Positions 33,456-44,025 of a stretch of DNA of 64,000 bases are shown piece after piece. The DNA comes from Meghimatium bilineatum (lineage: Eukaryota > Mollusca > Gastropoda > Stylommatophora > Philomycidae), in contig CM067317.1 in the NCBI GenBank assembly GCA_034231615.1, positions 17,891,064-17,955,063 on the forward strand, written 5' to 3'. Each line of letters begins with the position of its first letter. Within the stretch, counting starts at the first letter, position 1. The notes below the pieces were generated by a model, which did no database searches, had not been told where the DNA came from, and saw nothing but the letters and a program-made list of their open reading frames with translations. Both the position numbers and the translations under genes were made by a program.

Positions 33456-35167
33456 ACTATTTATTTTACTTGGTTAACGAGTTGAGCTAGTAGTGGTTTT
33501 ATGGCATTTATGTATAGAGTGTGTGTAAGTTCTGGTGGGCTTGTTAAATGGGATTTTATTTTTTTAAGGTTCAATATGGTTTCTTCCTCCTGGTAAAATG
33601 ATACCAACAGCACAAAACATGTGAACAATTCCCTTTATCTTTCAGGGATTGAAATATCTTACCCACTTTAATTATTTTATTTAATATAAACATCAAGGTA
33701 TGGTAGTTCTGTACAAAGTTGTGCTAAATATATTCTAATGCTATTGATTGGAAACTGAATATTGTCACATTCTTTCAACATTTCTAAAAATGCACAAAAC
33801 AAAAACAAATGAACACTTAAAGAAAGTGGGACGGCAAACAAACAACAGAAATGGATCAGATACGCTTCAATGAAATTCAAATACTCATAATGCATTCAAT
33901 CGATAACAATTGAAGAGGCATCGGACTCGAGAAAGCAACATACAGAATATAAAATACACCTAACTGTTTAGTGAATATATGATTATGGTAGAGATAAAAG
34001 TGCGCAACAGTGTTGAGGAACATATGCAGATGTTAGAAATGCAGTTGTATAATAGTGTTTATAAACATATAAAGCAAATATTGAAGATCAACTCTCTATA
34101 TCTGCCGTCTAAAATATATTAATTTTACTATCTTATATTATAGAAATATTTCGTACGGTAGCGATCAATCAATACAAATATTCATCGAGCAGATCTAGAC
34201 GTGCTTAGTCTCCCCCGCGCCCTGGTAAATATTGACTTGGATGCAGCCTAATTGTTTCTTTTAGATCACTATTGTCCATTCACATTCTTGTGAACACTTT
34301 TGAATTTTTGTATCTAAATCCAAACTGCTTGATAATTGGTTCTTATATTTTCCACATTGTGCTATAGTATTCATGACCTTAATAAAATATTATTTTGCCA
34401 TGCAAATGTATCTACCTAGAGGGATCTTTTCGTCATACTACTGTTCATTCATATCACTCCATCTGTACACAAATATATAATGTTAGCAGTAAATATTTAT
34501 GTTGCAAGAGATTTAAATCATATTTTAATTGCACCAATGTAGTTTGCACGTTATTATTATACCCCATTGTTCTGTGCTTGTCTACTATTTAAATCGGTAT
34601 GGTGAAAAGGGAACTAGTGTGTTATTAGCCCAACTCCTGTTTAGAAGTAATTGGCATATTTTTAAATGTATTCAAGTTATTGCTGCATAACGTATGTTTC
34701 TGATCACACATTATATCAGTAACGTGTTTACTGTGCACATGTATTAACTATGACGAAGGTTACTGTAGTACTGTACATAGACTTCTTTACGGAATCTACA
34801 AGATTTCGTTTATATGAGAGCATCAATAAACCTGAAGCTAGGTTGCACGTGCTGTAGATATACTTTTTTTTAAAGAACAAAACTATTGGATGGAAGTAAG
34901 ATGACGTTGAGAACATACAGTGTCAGACAAGGACGGAAAACAGCGAGACGGAAGATATTGGCACCATTTACATCAAACAAATATGTCCCCCTACAATACT
35001 GAAAGTAAAGATTTAAAAAAGTTGTGCTATTGATATTGAAAATAAGACTTTTTGGAAAGTTGTAAGATGTGCTGGTTTTATACTTTATTGCAAAACTGTT
35101 TGAGCATGGGGTGTAGTCTGTGAATAATACATGTATACTGAATGATACTGAAGTGAATTACTGAAAC
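33456..35167. other. No gene recognised
   Basis: AT-rich. Frames of 62-72 codons at 33677 (minus), 34395 and 34728 (minus) have no motif. Confidence 0.4.
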
Positions 35168-35427
35168 AAAAGATAACAGCTCGTTGGGTGGAAAAATATT
35201 TTATAGTATATCTATACGAAGATTACATTAATGCGTGTCATACCATTGAGGAAGAATGGCCATTTTCTGAAAGCTTTCATAAAATGACAATTCCCAGTAG
35301 CAACAGACATCACATTATAAATCCGCCTGCTGGTAGCAGTATGAGAGATACAATGTATCAATACTGTTCCATGCTATTTCAGCAGATGGTAGAGGCTACT
35401 GCACTGAAAGAAGTGGACTTGTAGTTA
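35168..35427 (+). CDS. Unrecognised open frame
   Basis: An open frame (ATG at 35188, 78 codons) encodes a protein of mixed composition with segments such as NPPAGSSMRDTMYQYCSML and a charged start. Its amino-acid balance is less biased than other frames here. I recognise no family. It lies about 130 bp upstream of the LINE remnant starting near 35560 and could be a piece of that element's 5' coding part, a host exon, or chance. I see no obvious splice sites in a supporting arrangement. Confidence 0.15.
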
Positions 35428-35559
35428 TTATTAAATGGAAAAAAATAAGTCCCCCTATGTGAAACATTGTAATACATTTCATTGAATAATGTATCTTATC
35501 ATAATATTGTCAAAAATTGTCCTGGAATAAAAAATGTCCAACTACGACCAGCGGGAAGG

Positions 35560-37020
35560 ATGCCATAATGACTTGGCTAAATACGTGCCATTTTTAACAA
35601 TATCAATTCCAAGCCCGAATTGTTAAAGCTATTGAAATTAACTACAATGAATAAGGTATATTGCGTTGTCAAATTAGTTGAACGATATGAACAATATAAA
35701 CAAAGAAACTTAGAAGAACGTGAAACTCTACCAATAACTACCAAGTTAATTGAAGAAGAGTGGAAATATGCAAGAAAAACATAATGCAAAAAGCGGGAGA
35801 GCCATGTGGATATATGAGATACACATGTAGAAAACCCAAAGTATCACAAAAAGTGAAACGAGGAAATGAAAGGTGTCAGAAAAGATAAGAAGCAAACATT
35901 CTAGACATGGGCTGCGAGCAAAGCCCAGGAAGATTACATGTCAGCTAAATCAAAAACAAATAAAATATTTACATATGTAAAAACCACAGCTTCGCAAGAA
36001 TATGGCGAATCATTAAATACAGAGTATAAACCTGTACTAAGGAAATTATACACGAAATTAAGAACATCATAAACAGGAAAAAAAGCATGATCCAATTGAA
36101 ATAATTAATGATGCAAATGGAAAGACAATCAATGACCAGAAATGAATCATGGACGTGTGGCAACACTATTTTAAATAATTGATAAATCTAAAAGACAGAA
36201 GAGACAAAAACATAGCAATCAATAAAATGGAATCATTAAAACCAAACACATTGCTAGGGGAAATTGAAAATGTCATATAAACAACTCCACCAAACAAAGC
36301 CATAAGAGTCGATAACATTCGTGTCAAATTAATCAAGGCAACAGCAGATATTGCGATAAAATGTATATGTAAATTTGCCAATGAATTTGCAAAAACACCA
36401 ATGAAGAAGACAGCCTAAACATCTCCTAAGCAAGCATCTTTTTTGCAGATGATCAAGCAGTAATATCAACACCAGAAGAACAAATACAAGAACATACAAA
36501 CATACTTTATATAACATGTAGGGACCTTTACATGAAGAAAACAGAAAAAACCAAGGTAATATCAATCGCAAAAACAGAAACATTACAATTTGTTTTGATG
36601 GCACACAACTAAAACTGATGAAAGAATTCACTTATCTTTAAAGCATTATATCACCAAATGAGAGAGAGAAAACCATAAGAAATGCACAATAGATGCACCA
36701 TAGAATACGGGATCTTAGTGCAGATGTCTCATATTATCAGAAACAAATATGAGAACATGAACACCACAGCTGCATTATATAAAACTATCATCCTACCATG
36801 AATATGCTACCAATGTCAAACATGGAGACTAACAACAAAAGCCTATAGAAAACGTGCTGCAACAGAAATGGCGCGTGTGTATATAATTCTCGGAGTCACA
36901 ATAAGAGATAAAATTGGAAATAAAAATGTCAAAAGATTAACAAACACAATGTCAATCCTAGTTTACATCAGATGAAAACAGGTTAAGTGTTTTTCACATG
37001 CTTCCAGACTACCACCATAT
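35560..37020 (+). mobile_element. Decayed LINE with internal RT deletion
   Basis: Linker-type sequence (AQEDYMSAKSKTNKIFTYVK, about 35915) leads to GKTINDQK-IMDVWQHYFK and VDNIRVKLIKATADIAIKCI (36120-36380). These correspond to the endonuclease-RT spacer and RT fingers. About 20 bp later comes FADDQAVISTPEEQIQEHT (36442-36500), the catalytic box with both aspartates intact. RT motifs A and B, which should lie between, are absent, so an internal deletion of a few hundred bases is inferred. The post-RT part follows: TKVISIA, FTYL, then LYKTIILP and NKNVKRLTNTMSILVYIR. Stops and shifts are frequent. The sequence ends at RLPPYS (37020), where LINE-A begins on the other strand. Confidence 0.75.
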
Positions 37021-37473
37021 TCATTCATTAATTAATTTTCTATTTGCGCTGAAGTTAGCGCATAGGAAAGAGGTAAGATCTCTCCAATTCTGTCTGTTCA
37101 AAGCTATTCTGTGCAGTTCTTGAATAGTATGAATATTGGTTGTTTTAATTTCTCTAAGTATTGTTCTTCCGAGTGTTTCTTTTGGTCTACCCCTTGCTCT
37201 TTTGCCTGTAGGTACCCATTCAAGAGATTGGTGGTGTATTATGTTGGTGTATGCGCGTGGAACATGCCCGGTGTAGGACCAACGGCGTTTTCTGATAACA
37301 TCTGTGATGGTATTTTGATGTGTCTCTTCTCTGATTTTATCATTCGATTTGAATTCACTCCAATGGGTGCTAGTTATCCTACGAAGACATTTGTTCTCGA
37401 AACTCAGTAATTTCTTTTCTGAAGATAAAGAGCTTTTCCAGATCTCACATCCATAAGATAGCACCGGAATAAC
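37021..37473 (-). mobile_element. LINE-A 3' fragment, frame open
   Basis: On the minus strand a 147-codon frame (37021-37464) runs from MLSYGCEIWKSSLSSEKKLL through RKRRWSYTGHVPRAYTN and RARGRPKETLGRTILRE to DLTSFLCANFSANRK. This is the DUF6451/post-RT C-terminus. It is 5'-truncated within L-S-Y-G-C-E. The terminal hairpin GCGCTAACTTCAGCGC is intact, and the tail is TTAATTAATGAATGAAT. It abuts the plus-strand LINE ending at 37020. CCACCATAT before and CCATCATAT after agree at 8 of 9 positions and may be a TSD. Confidence 0.85.
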
Positions 37474-38050
37474 GTGCCATCATATAGTGCCACACAAAAT
37501 GATTTGTTATACAGGCCCAATGAATATAAAGCCAGTTGCAGACCTTGCAAATGATTAAACAAACATATGGAATATGTATATACAAAAAAATAATTTTCAC
37601 ACAAAAGTTACATATACATAGAACTCTTATACCTCTGACTCTGCAAAGCATAAAGCGTTATAAAGCGAAATGAAAAGAAAAATAAAAAATATACTTTTTA
37701 TTCATCTTTCTTGTAGTCTGCATAAAAGATAAAATAATTTAGCCGTTGGGAAAAATAGATAATTTATATTGAATTAAGAACAACACATTTATAAGGTCAT
37801 GATTAATATAAGACGACATGAAAACAACCAATGCATTACATCAAGTAGTTTTTAAGAAAATAAACCCATACGTTTTATGAGATTGTAATGAAAACTTGAC
37901 CATAGTTGAATACAGTCATTATTATTCACCGCAGGCGTTCAGTGTTACTAGTTTCTTATTTAATTAAATATTTTTACTAGAGATAAAAATTGTTAATCAA
38001 AGAAGGAAACTATCAACTGAAATGTTGCCTATTGAACTGCGGTATTGTGA
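37474..38050. other. AT-rich sequence, nothing recognised
   Basis: No continuation of the 35560 LINE was detected to the right of the LINE-A insertion. Confidence 0.4.
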
Positions 38051-38054
38051 TTGA

Positions 38055-38063
38055 CTGACTGAC

Positions 38064-38094
<31 letters not shown>

Positions 38095-38125
38095 TAGAGA
38101 GAGAAGAAGAAGAAGAAAAAGAATA
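38055..38125. repeat. GA/GAA microsatellite
   Basis: GAGAGA run passing into GATAGATAGAGA and AAGAAGAAG. Confidence 0.9.
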
Positions 38126-38344
38126 ATGAAACACAATATATCAATCATGTGTAATTGCTGGAATATCAAGACTAATCGGTTAATCTTTCCAAAGTGACTA
38201 CCTTGAAATCCATGAGGACCGACTGGTTTATATTACAGTCTAGGAAACAGTAATTGTCGACATGTCTTGACAGCACCAACTTGAAGCCACGTTTGGTCAT
38301 GTACTTGAGTATACAGACGGAAACGATTATTTCAGAATGAATAA

Positions 38345-38545
38345 TATTAGTACAAGCACAGTTCATTTGCAATACGATACTATGTTTATAGATACATCAC
38401 GATACCGTGTTTATAATTCCATTACGATACTATGTTTACAGTTACATCACGATACCATGCTTACCGTTACAACACGATACTATGTTTACAGTTACACACC
38501 GATTATATGTTTACATTTACACCACGATAATCTGTTTATATAATG
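38345..38545. repeat. 25-bp minisatellite, about seven copies
   Basis: The unit ACATCACGATACTATGTTTA followed by CAGTT is moderately diverged. CACGATACTATG is the most conserved part. Confidence 0.85.
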
Positions 38546-38819
38546 GTATAATCTGCGCTTTTTTCGACTGGCCCTGTATACCTTTTTGCCATTAACTCCT
38601 CGCTTCCCCCCCCCCGATATTCCATATAGTGTCCAGATCATGCGGGGGCATACGTTTGTTAAAGTGTTGAAGTATAACGACAAACGATATAGAGAGGGGG
38701 AATAGTGATGAGATGACACATATCTGGGCTACTTAGCGCAGTTGTAGATACCACAACACAGTGATGACACGAGGAATGAGCAAGACACTAGATGATCTGT
38801 GAATGACAGAAATGAGAGT

Positions 38820-39600
38820 GACCAGTGAAGAGCAGAAAATGTGTATAATTTCTGAAAAAAATCAACGAGTACAAATACTGAATAATTGGATGACGTGTTC
38901 GCGAGTTCATTAAATATAGGAAAGACTATGACATTCCTATGAAATTACACCTAAAATAATCATTGACATAGACCAACTAGAAAATGTAAATAACATTGAA
39001 TACCTATAGTCAACCATCAACAACACAGTAGATTGTTCGTCAGAGATAACAGCGATGATCAATATCACTACAAAAACATTACAGATAAAATATATATGGC
39101 AAGGAGCACACAGAAAAACAAAGTTACAGCTACTAAGAAGCTACAATCTTTCCAATGGCAACATACGGATGTGAGACGTAGGCAATGACATTGACAATGG
39201 GAAATAAATTATATGCATTTGAAATGAAATGATTTATCTACACAGGTCATACGAATATCATGGGCAGAAAGAAAACATAACAGAGATGTCCATAAAGATC
39301 TGAACATAGAAGAAGGTTGGCTCCTAAACACTATCAAAACACTAGAAAGCAAACTTACATATTTCGGACCAAAAAAAATACACAATGGTTTGAAAAAATT
39401 AATCATGGAATGGAAAGTTCCAGGGAAGAGAATAAGAGGCAGACCAAGATTACAATGGACACATGACATCGAAAGACCGTCTGAACATGACGCTAGAATA
39501 CGCCTGACTGCTAGAACAGAACCCTGAGGCTTACATAGTCGCAGTGATGAACAGGATGTGCAAAGGACACAACTTCATGAAGCTATCTGTGGCAGGAGTT
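38820..39600 (+). mobile_element. LINE post-RT fragment, multiply broken
   Basis: Pieces in changing frames read DIDQLENVNNIEYL-STINN, TAMINITTKTLQIKY, then TYGCET-AMTLTMGNKLYAFE, QVIRISWAERKHNRDVHKDL, and GKRIRGRPRLQWTHDIE. This is the region after the reverse transcriptase in a common LINE type (YLGS..., YGCETW, RISW, then G-K-R-x-R-G-R-P-R). The RT core is absent. Five or more frame changes or stops exclude function. It differs from LINE-A and LINE-B in sequence. Confidence 0.7.
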
Positions 39601-40507
39601 GTGACTCTAGGTTCCTCCAATGCGCGGCCACTGAGCCAGTTTGTTCAAATCTCCATCAAATATGACTAATGGTGCTTATAACCACATTCAGTTGTTTTCC
39701 ACATTAAATTAATCATCCAATGATAATGTATCGTTATTCTGTAGTGAGATGAGACACACTTGCGCATTGAATATTCAATTGAATTTATTCGAGGGCCGGC
39801 AGTCTTTTATAGGAATTCAATAATATGGCCAGAGAGTTTTGCATTCCTTCAGTTGCACGGGATTCTCATGAATCTGTTATGAGTTATAACCAAAAATACG
39901 TGTTGATCTTAACCTCTTGCATGACCCACCCCTCTCCCTAGCGAATCATGAGGTGCGTACAATTCAGGTAAACACAAGACATTGATAACCAGTTGGACAG
40001 AGTTGTTTACGTGAATGATGTACAATCAGCTAATATCTTTTTAAAAAGTAGCTCCAAAAAGTTGCGTTTATTTTTTTTTAAATCATATAATAAAATATAA
40101 CATACATACCAAATCACGGAAAATTGTTGAACATTTTGTTACCAATGAAATTACTGTAATAACAAACATTGACCTTAACTAAGAAAAATAAATCTCTCGA
40201 CATTTAACTAATCGCACACAGTTACTAGAAGAGACAGAATTAGATGGAAGTGCATACGAGCAATTGTAGAAACCGAAACAGACCACACAACATGTGGATA
40301 CAAATACATTAAATTATTTCTGCCATCTACGGGAATAGTCAACGTAAATACATCGTGTACACTGGTGGGATAACAGTACGCTTGTTAAGCAATAATGAAT
40401 ATAGAAAAAATAACTTCGAAGAGTTGCTACATTGTCATGAGATTTCTAGTTTCTCAGCGTGGCACTGCACGAAACTAAAGCTGAAACAACACACAGCGGG
40501 AAACATA
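39601..40507. other. No gene recognised
   Basis: AT-rich DNA with no motif. ATTTTTT and A-rich runs only. Confidence 0.4.
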
Positions 40508-40515
40508 GACTAGAG

Positions 40516-40723
40516 CAGCGTTCCCCAACGGGAGGCCAATGTCACATGAAGCGGGAGTACCAATTTCATTTTTCAAAAAAGGGCAATTCGTACAAGTTGT
40601 AATTATATTTTATTTAGGGAATATTTCAATTTTTGTATATAAAATAATATGTATATATTATAACATCAGACTTTAGAAAAACTTAAGTGAGACATTGTAA
40701 AAAAAAAAGGTTTGGAAACACTG
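40516..40723. mobile_element. hAT-type MITE with 8-bp TSD
   Basis: The left end CAGCGTTCCCCAAC matches the inverted right end CAGTGTTTCCAAAC at 11 of 14 positions. CAGNGTTTCCCAAC is the common hAT terminus. The flanks GACTAGAG (40508-40515) and GTCTAAAG (40724-40731) agree at 6 of 8 positions and fit the hAT preference for nTCTAGAn. At 208 bp with no frame it is non-autonomous. Confidence 0.8.
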
Positions 40724-40731
40724 GTCTAAAG

Positions 40732-40914
40732 CTCAGTTTGTCATCCTTTATTGAGTCATAACTCTTATATAGAGCCAGAGTGACTTGCGATCTTATTTGT
40801 TTAGAAACAAAATGACCCGTGCATCATATGTATAGGAACACCCATGTACATAGAAGCGATGTGACCCTCGGCATCATTATATATACAATTACCATACACC
40901 CCATTTTATAGAGG
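40732..40914. other. No gene recognised
   Basis: Repeated-looking GTGACC/ATGACC phrases occur around 40770-40870 but no clear period. Confidence 0.3.
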
Positions 40915-41429
40915 TATATGGGGTGCAAAGGGAACGCATTGATCTCGGCGGACCCAGGGTTAGCAGATAACCAAGATCCCAAATGTACCTCCTCGCTGTG
41001 CCCCCTGGAAACAGAAATACAGCAGTTCGAGCTGATTCTCGCCAAATCATTTGGGGATGGTGTCCGAGAATGTGGAGGTAGCAGATGGAAAGAGATTTGA
41101 GTGCACAAAAGACAGACAATATCTCCGAAACCACCAGCAACACCTCATACAGCGACACCGTAGACATACCATGAAACTAGTCGTTCCAGTCTAAACATTG
41201 GAAGGGCGGCCAATGATAAAAGCATGGAAAGGTGGATGCATTGCGAAAAACAGATATATTTCATACTGAATACAATGAAAAAAATGAAAGGACAGAACAG
41301 AGGGAAGCGCCAACTGCAAATACATAGTGGAAACGATTACGGAAATAGGAACTACAAGCTCTGTTAGCTTGTGACGAGCTTCTAGTTACGTGATTTCCAT
41401 ATAGGCAGAGACCCATACCCAATAATGGG
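40915..41429. other. GC-richer block of unknown nature
   Basis: The sequence composition is visibly richer in G and C than the surrounding DNA. A 60-codon frame (40918-41100, MGCKGNALISADPGLADNQD at its start) and antisense frames of 92-94 codons overlap it. None shows a family motif. The block runs without a clear break into the 107-bp duplication at 41430. It may be the body of an unrecognised transposon or a decayed exon; I cannot decide. Confidence 0.3.
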
Positions 41430-41860
41430 CGTCTAGCAAAGCAAAAAGACCTGGCCTAACTCTAATGTCGAGTCTTTCTATACCGGAAACATGCTCGCAA
41501 AGAGAAAGGGTGCCATAACCGATAGGCTTAGGCACGAAAGGGACAAAGATGGCAATCCTGGCCCAACTCTACTGTCAAGCTTTCCTATACCGGAAATACA
41601 CTTGCAGAGAGAAAGGGTTCCGTACCTGATGGGCTCAGGCGCTATTGGGACAAGGTCGCTCAGTTCGAGAACGTCTTGTTCTCAAACGCGTGGTGTGAGA
41701 CTCAAACTTGGGCAAGGGGTTCACGTTGTCGGTGAATAACACCTCAGCTAAGAGGGCGAAAGAGCCAGGGTCCAACTCTTCTGTTTTGTTCTTCCTCTTA
41801 AGGAACCAGGCTCACGGATGAGAAACGTTTCAGTACCCGATGGGCACAGGCAAAGTACGT
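41430..41860. repeat. 107-bp duplicated unit in GC-richer block
   Basis: CTGGCCTAACTCTAATGTCG...CTATACCGGAAA...GAGAAAGGGTGCC...CGATAGGCTTAGGC is followed 107 bp later by a second copy with scattered differences. A third, diverged partial copy ends at about 41850 (TACCCGATGGGCACAGGC), about two periods further on. The 82-codon frame at 41491-41739 crosses it without a motif. Confidence 0.75.
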
Positions 41861-41984
41861 CCAATTACACGAGGCAAGTTCATAGACAGTGGAACACCTC
41901 GTGCTTACAGACATGAGCAAAAATCGTCTGGGCGAAGTCACCACACACAGTCGGTCCTGGCGACAGATAGGGAGGCTCTCTCAG

Positions 41985-42145
41985 GCTAGTGTAGCCCACC
42001 CGAATTGTCAAGGCATGCCGAAATCAGATGTGCTAGGCCTACAAGGCGCATAACGGTGGCACAACGTAATCACGCTCCCGGTGGAAATCACACGGATATC
42101 CGTGCCGATTACAATGGAGTGAACGAAAGAAAAAAGAAGAAAAAA
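41985..42145 (+). mobile_element. SINE-2-related 3' segment
   Basis: GGCATGCCGAAATCAGATGT, GCTAGGCCTACAAGGCGCAT and GGTGGCACAACGTAATCACG parallel SINE-2 (CCATGCTGAAGTCGGATGTG, GACCGAAGGCGCAT, GGCACAACGAATTCC). The tail is GAACGAAAGAAAAAAGAAG. The GC-richer block upstream may be a longer head of the same element. Confidence 0.5.
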
Positions 42146-42605
42146 ATAGAGGTATATGTGCTAGCGACCCCTTTACATTTTAATAACAAGATTGCGTTTA
42201 CGATACCACGTAATATGGTAAGACATTACACAAAAGTTGATTGTTCAGTTTAGAAGTAGGTTTTTTAAGTGAATAAAATTTACTAAAACTTCAATTCACG
42301 ACATATTTAATACGATGACTGAAATTAAATCTCGTTAAGCATGCCTTTGATTAAGCATGCCATGCGATTGCGTTTTCCTTACTATATACGACTCTTTCGA
42401 GCTTTCGTGTATCCAAAAAGAAATGAAAATGTAAAACTACGACTTTTATGAATTATATTAGATATTTAAAAATATATTTTTTGTTTCAAACTTTGAGGTA
42501 AAATATTTGATGTAAAAAGTTGATTTCATTTCAAGAATGTTTTTTTTAGTTTACTGATTTAGTCGTAGAACCTACAGAAAAACCACAGGTTGAGAACCGG
42601 CGAAC
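42146..42605. mobile_element. hAT-like remnant
   Basis: GCTAGCGACCCCTTTACATT on the left and CCACAGGTTGAGAACCGGCG followed by AACTAGAG on the right resemble the subterminal and terminal parts of hAT elements. The outermost left end is missing. No transposase frame was found. Confidence 0.4.
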
Positions 42606-42799
42606 TAGAGATAAAATGCGCACGCAGTACTACTCATGGCAAATATATAAAAACTTAATCTTTTCCTATCCTCATAATTTATACTGTGATAAACATGTAC
42701 AATTAGTCCTTCGGTTATCTCTTCCAATGAAATAAGTAATAAACAACAACATATTAACATTTCTGTCAGTCATGCTGGTTATGTTCAATTTGCATTTCT

Positions 42800-42905
42800 G
42801 TGTCATTCCATCCGTTATTAGACTCCTTGTCAATGTACACCCCAACCGCTATTAGACCCCTTGCCAATGTACACCCCAACCGTTATTAGACTCCATGTCA
42901 AGTCA
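42800..42905. repeat. About 34-bp tandem repeat, three copies
   Basis: ACCGTTATTAGACTCCTTGT, then CAATGTACACCCCA, repeats three times with few changes. Confidence 0.85.
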
Positions 42906-43772
42906 ATATGTATATAACTCCTACAGAAACATTTTCTCCAACTTCTGCAGCCTCCACTAATGATCTTTTTATCGACATGACCAGCAGCTCACAAGACGTT
43001 GTTTTCAATAATCGTTTACCTTTCATCTTAAAAACTCCATATGTATATATGTATATGTATGTAAATATACATATATTTACACTGGTGTATGTACATACAC
43101 ACACGGCAATACATGGAAACACTAACACGATATATGTGTTGTACCGAAATTCGTCACAGAACAAATTACCGGAAGTAGCTCATTATTTCGTGATTTTCTT
43201 GTCTGAGATTTTGACACTGGCACCGTTAATGGTTGTCAGTTTCCTGAATTTTGCGTTCGTAATTACGGTTCAAATTGGGGTTGCTAACCGTGCACCCGTA
43301 TTAAAATACTTCTAGTGTTGAATATGTCAACTGCTGTTGCAGGGTGTACAGATGTTGAACGATTAAAGGTTCCATAACGCGGGTATACATCGGTCTGATT
43401 GGATGTCAACGAAGGAAGCGAACAAGGCTACCCGGTCCCAGAGCATCCAACAAAAACAGAATAAACGCGTACTTATTATGGTATGCTCTAGTGAGATACG
43501 CTTTAATAAGATACGCTATAGCGAGATGCTCTCTTTCGGCGTCAGGGATATAATAGTTCTCTGGAGATGACACTTGTGTGTTCTAAGTTTATTTTGGAAT
43601 TCGTCGCCTCTTTTTTTTCGGTTTTTCAACGTTTTCGAGGTCGGCCTCTACGTCTTCCCTCACTATATCTGTGTAGCATAGCTTGCTGTGGTATGCTGTC
43701 TGGTGGTAGTTTGCTGATGTGTGCACACCAATTGACGTATTGGCTCTTAATTTACTCCAAGATTGTGTATAT
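42906..43772. other. No gene recognised; longest non-repeat frame
   Basis: A 135-codon frame at 42908-43315 (start MYITPTETFSPTSAASTNDL) crosses an ATGTAT low-complexity stretch. A possible hydrophobic segment lies near its end. It has no recognised motif, and the low-complexity core argues against a gene. TA repeats follow at 43773. Confidence 0.3.
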
Positions 43773-43806
43773 TAATATTGTATATATATATATATATATA
43801 TATAAC
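43773..43806. repeat. TA microsatellite
   Basis: Pure TA run. Confidence 0.9.
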
Positions 43807-43914
43807 AATATATTATGCTAGTAACATTTCTTAGCGAGGTTGCAAATATTTTCCTGGATGAAAATACAACCACAATAATGCAACATAGACGAATTCATAT
43901 CTACAATTATTAGT

Positions 43915-44025
43915 TAGGCGCATGGCCGTGTGGTTAGAACGCCGTTCTCAGACCCTTGAGGTCCCAGGTTCAATACACGGTTGTGACAGAATATTTTTCT
44001 TTCGGAGGTACAATCAAGATCTTTC
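43915..44025 (+). mobile_element. SINE-4 (tRNA-like), copy 1
   Basis: GGCGCATGGCCGTGTGGTTA is an A-box region and GGTCCCAGGTTCAATACACG holds a near B box. The spacing and ends are tRNA-like but stems are imperfect. TTCTTTCGGAGG downstream corresponds to the TTCGGAGATTTATG of the other two copies. Confidence 0.55.

Noticed and set aside
36166..36631. Minus-strand hydrophobic frames of 71 and 100 codons
   Set aside because: Antisense to the plus-strand LINE with its F-A-D-D box.
37111..37410. 99-codon plus-strand frame
   Set aside because: It is the antisense of the LINE-A coding region at 37021-37473, which has clear family motifs on the minus strand.
39209..39469. 86-codon minus-strand frame
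   Set aside because: Antisense to the plus-strand LINE fragment carrying the G-K-R-x-R-G-R-P-R motif.
43567..43821. 84-codon frame with hydrophobic segments
   Set aside because: T-rich composition, and its end is the TA microsatellite; no motif.
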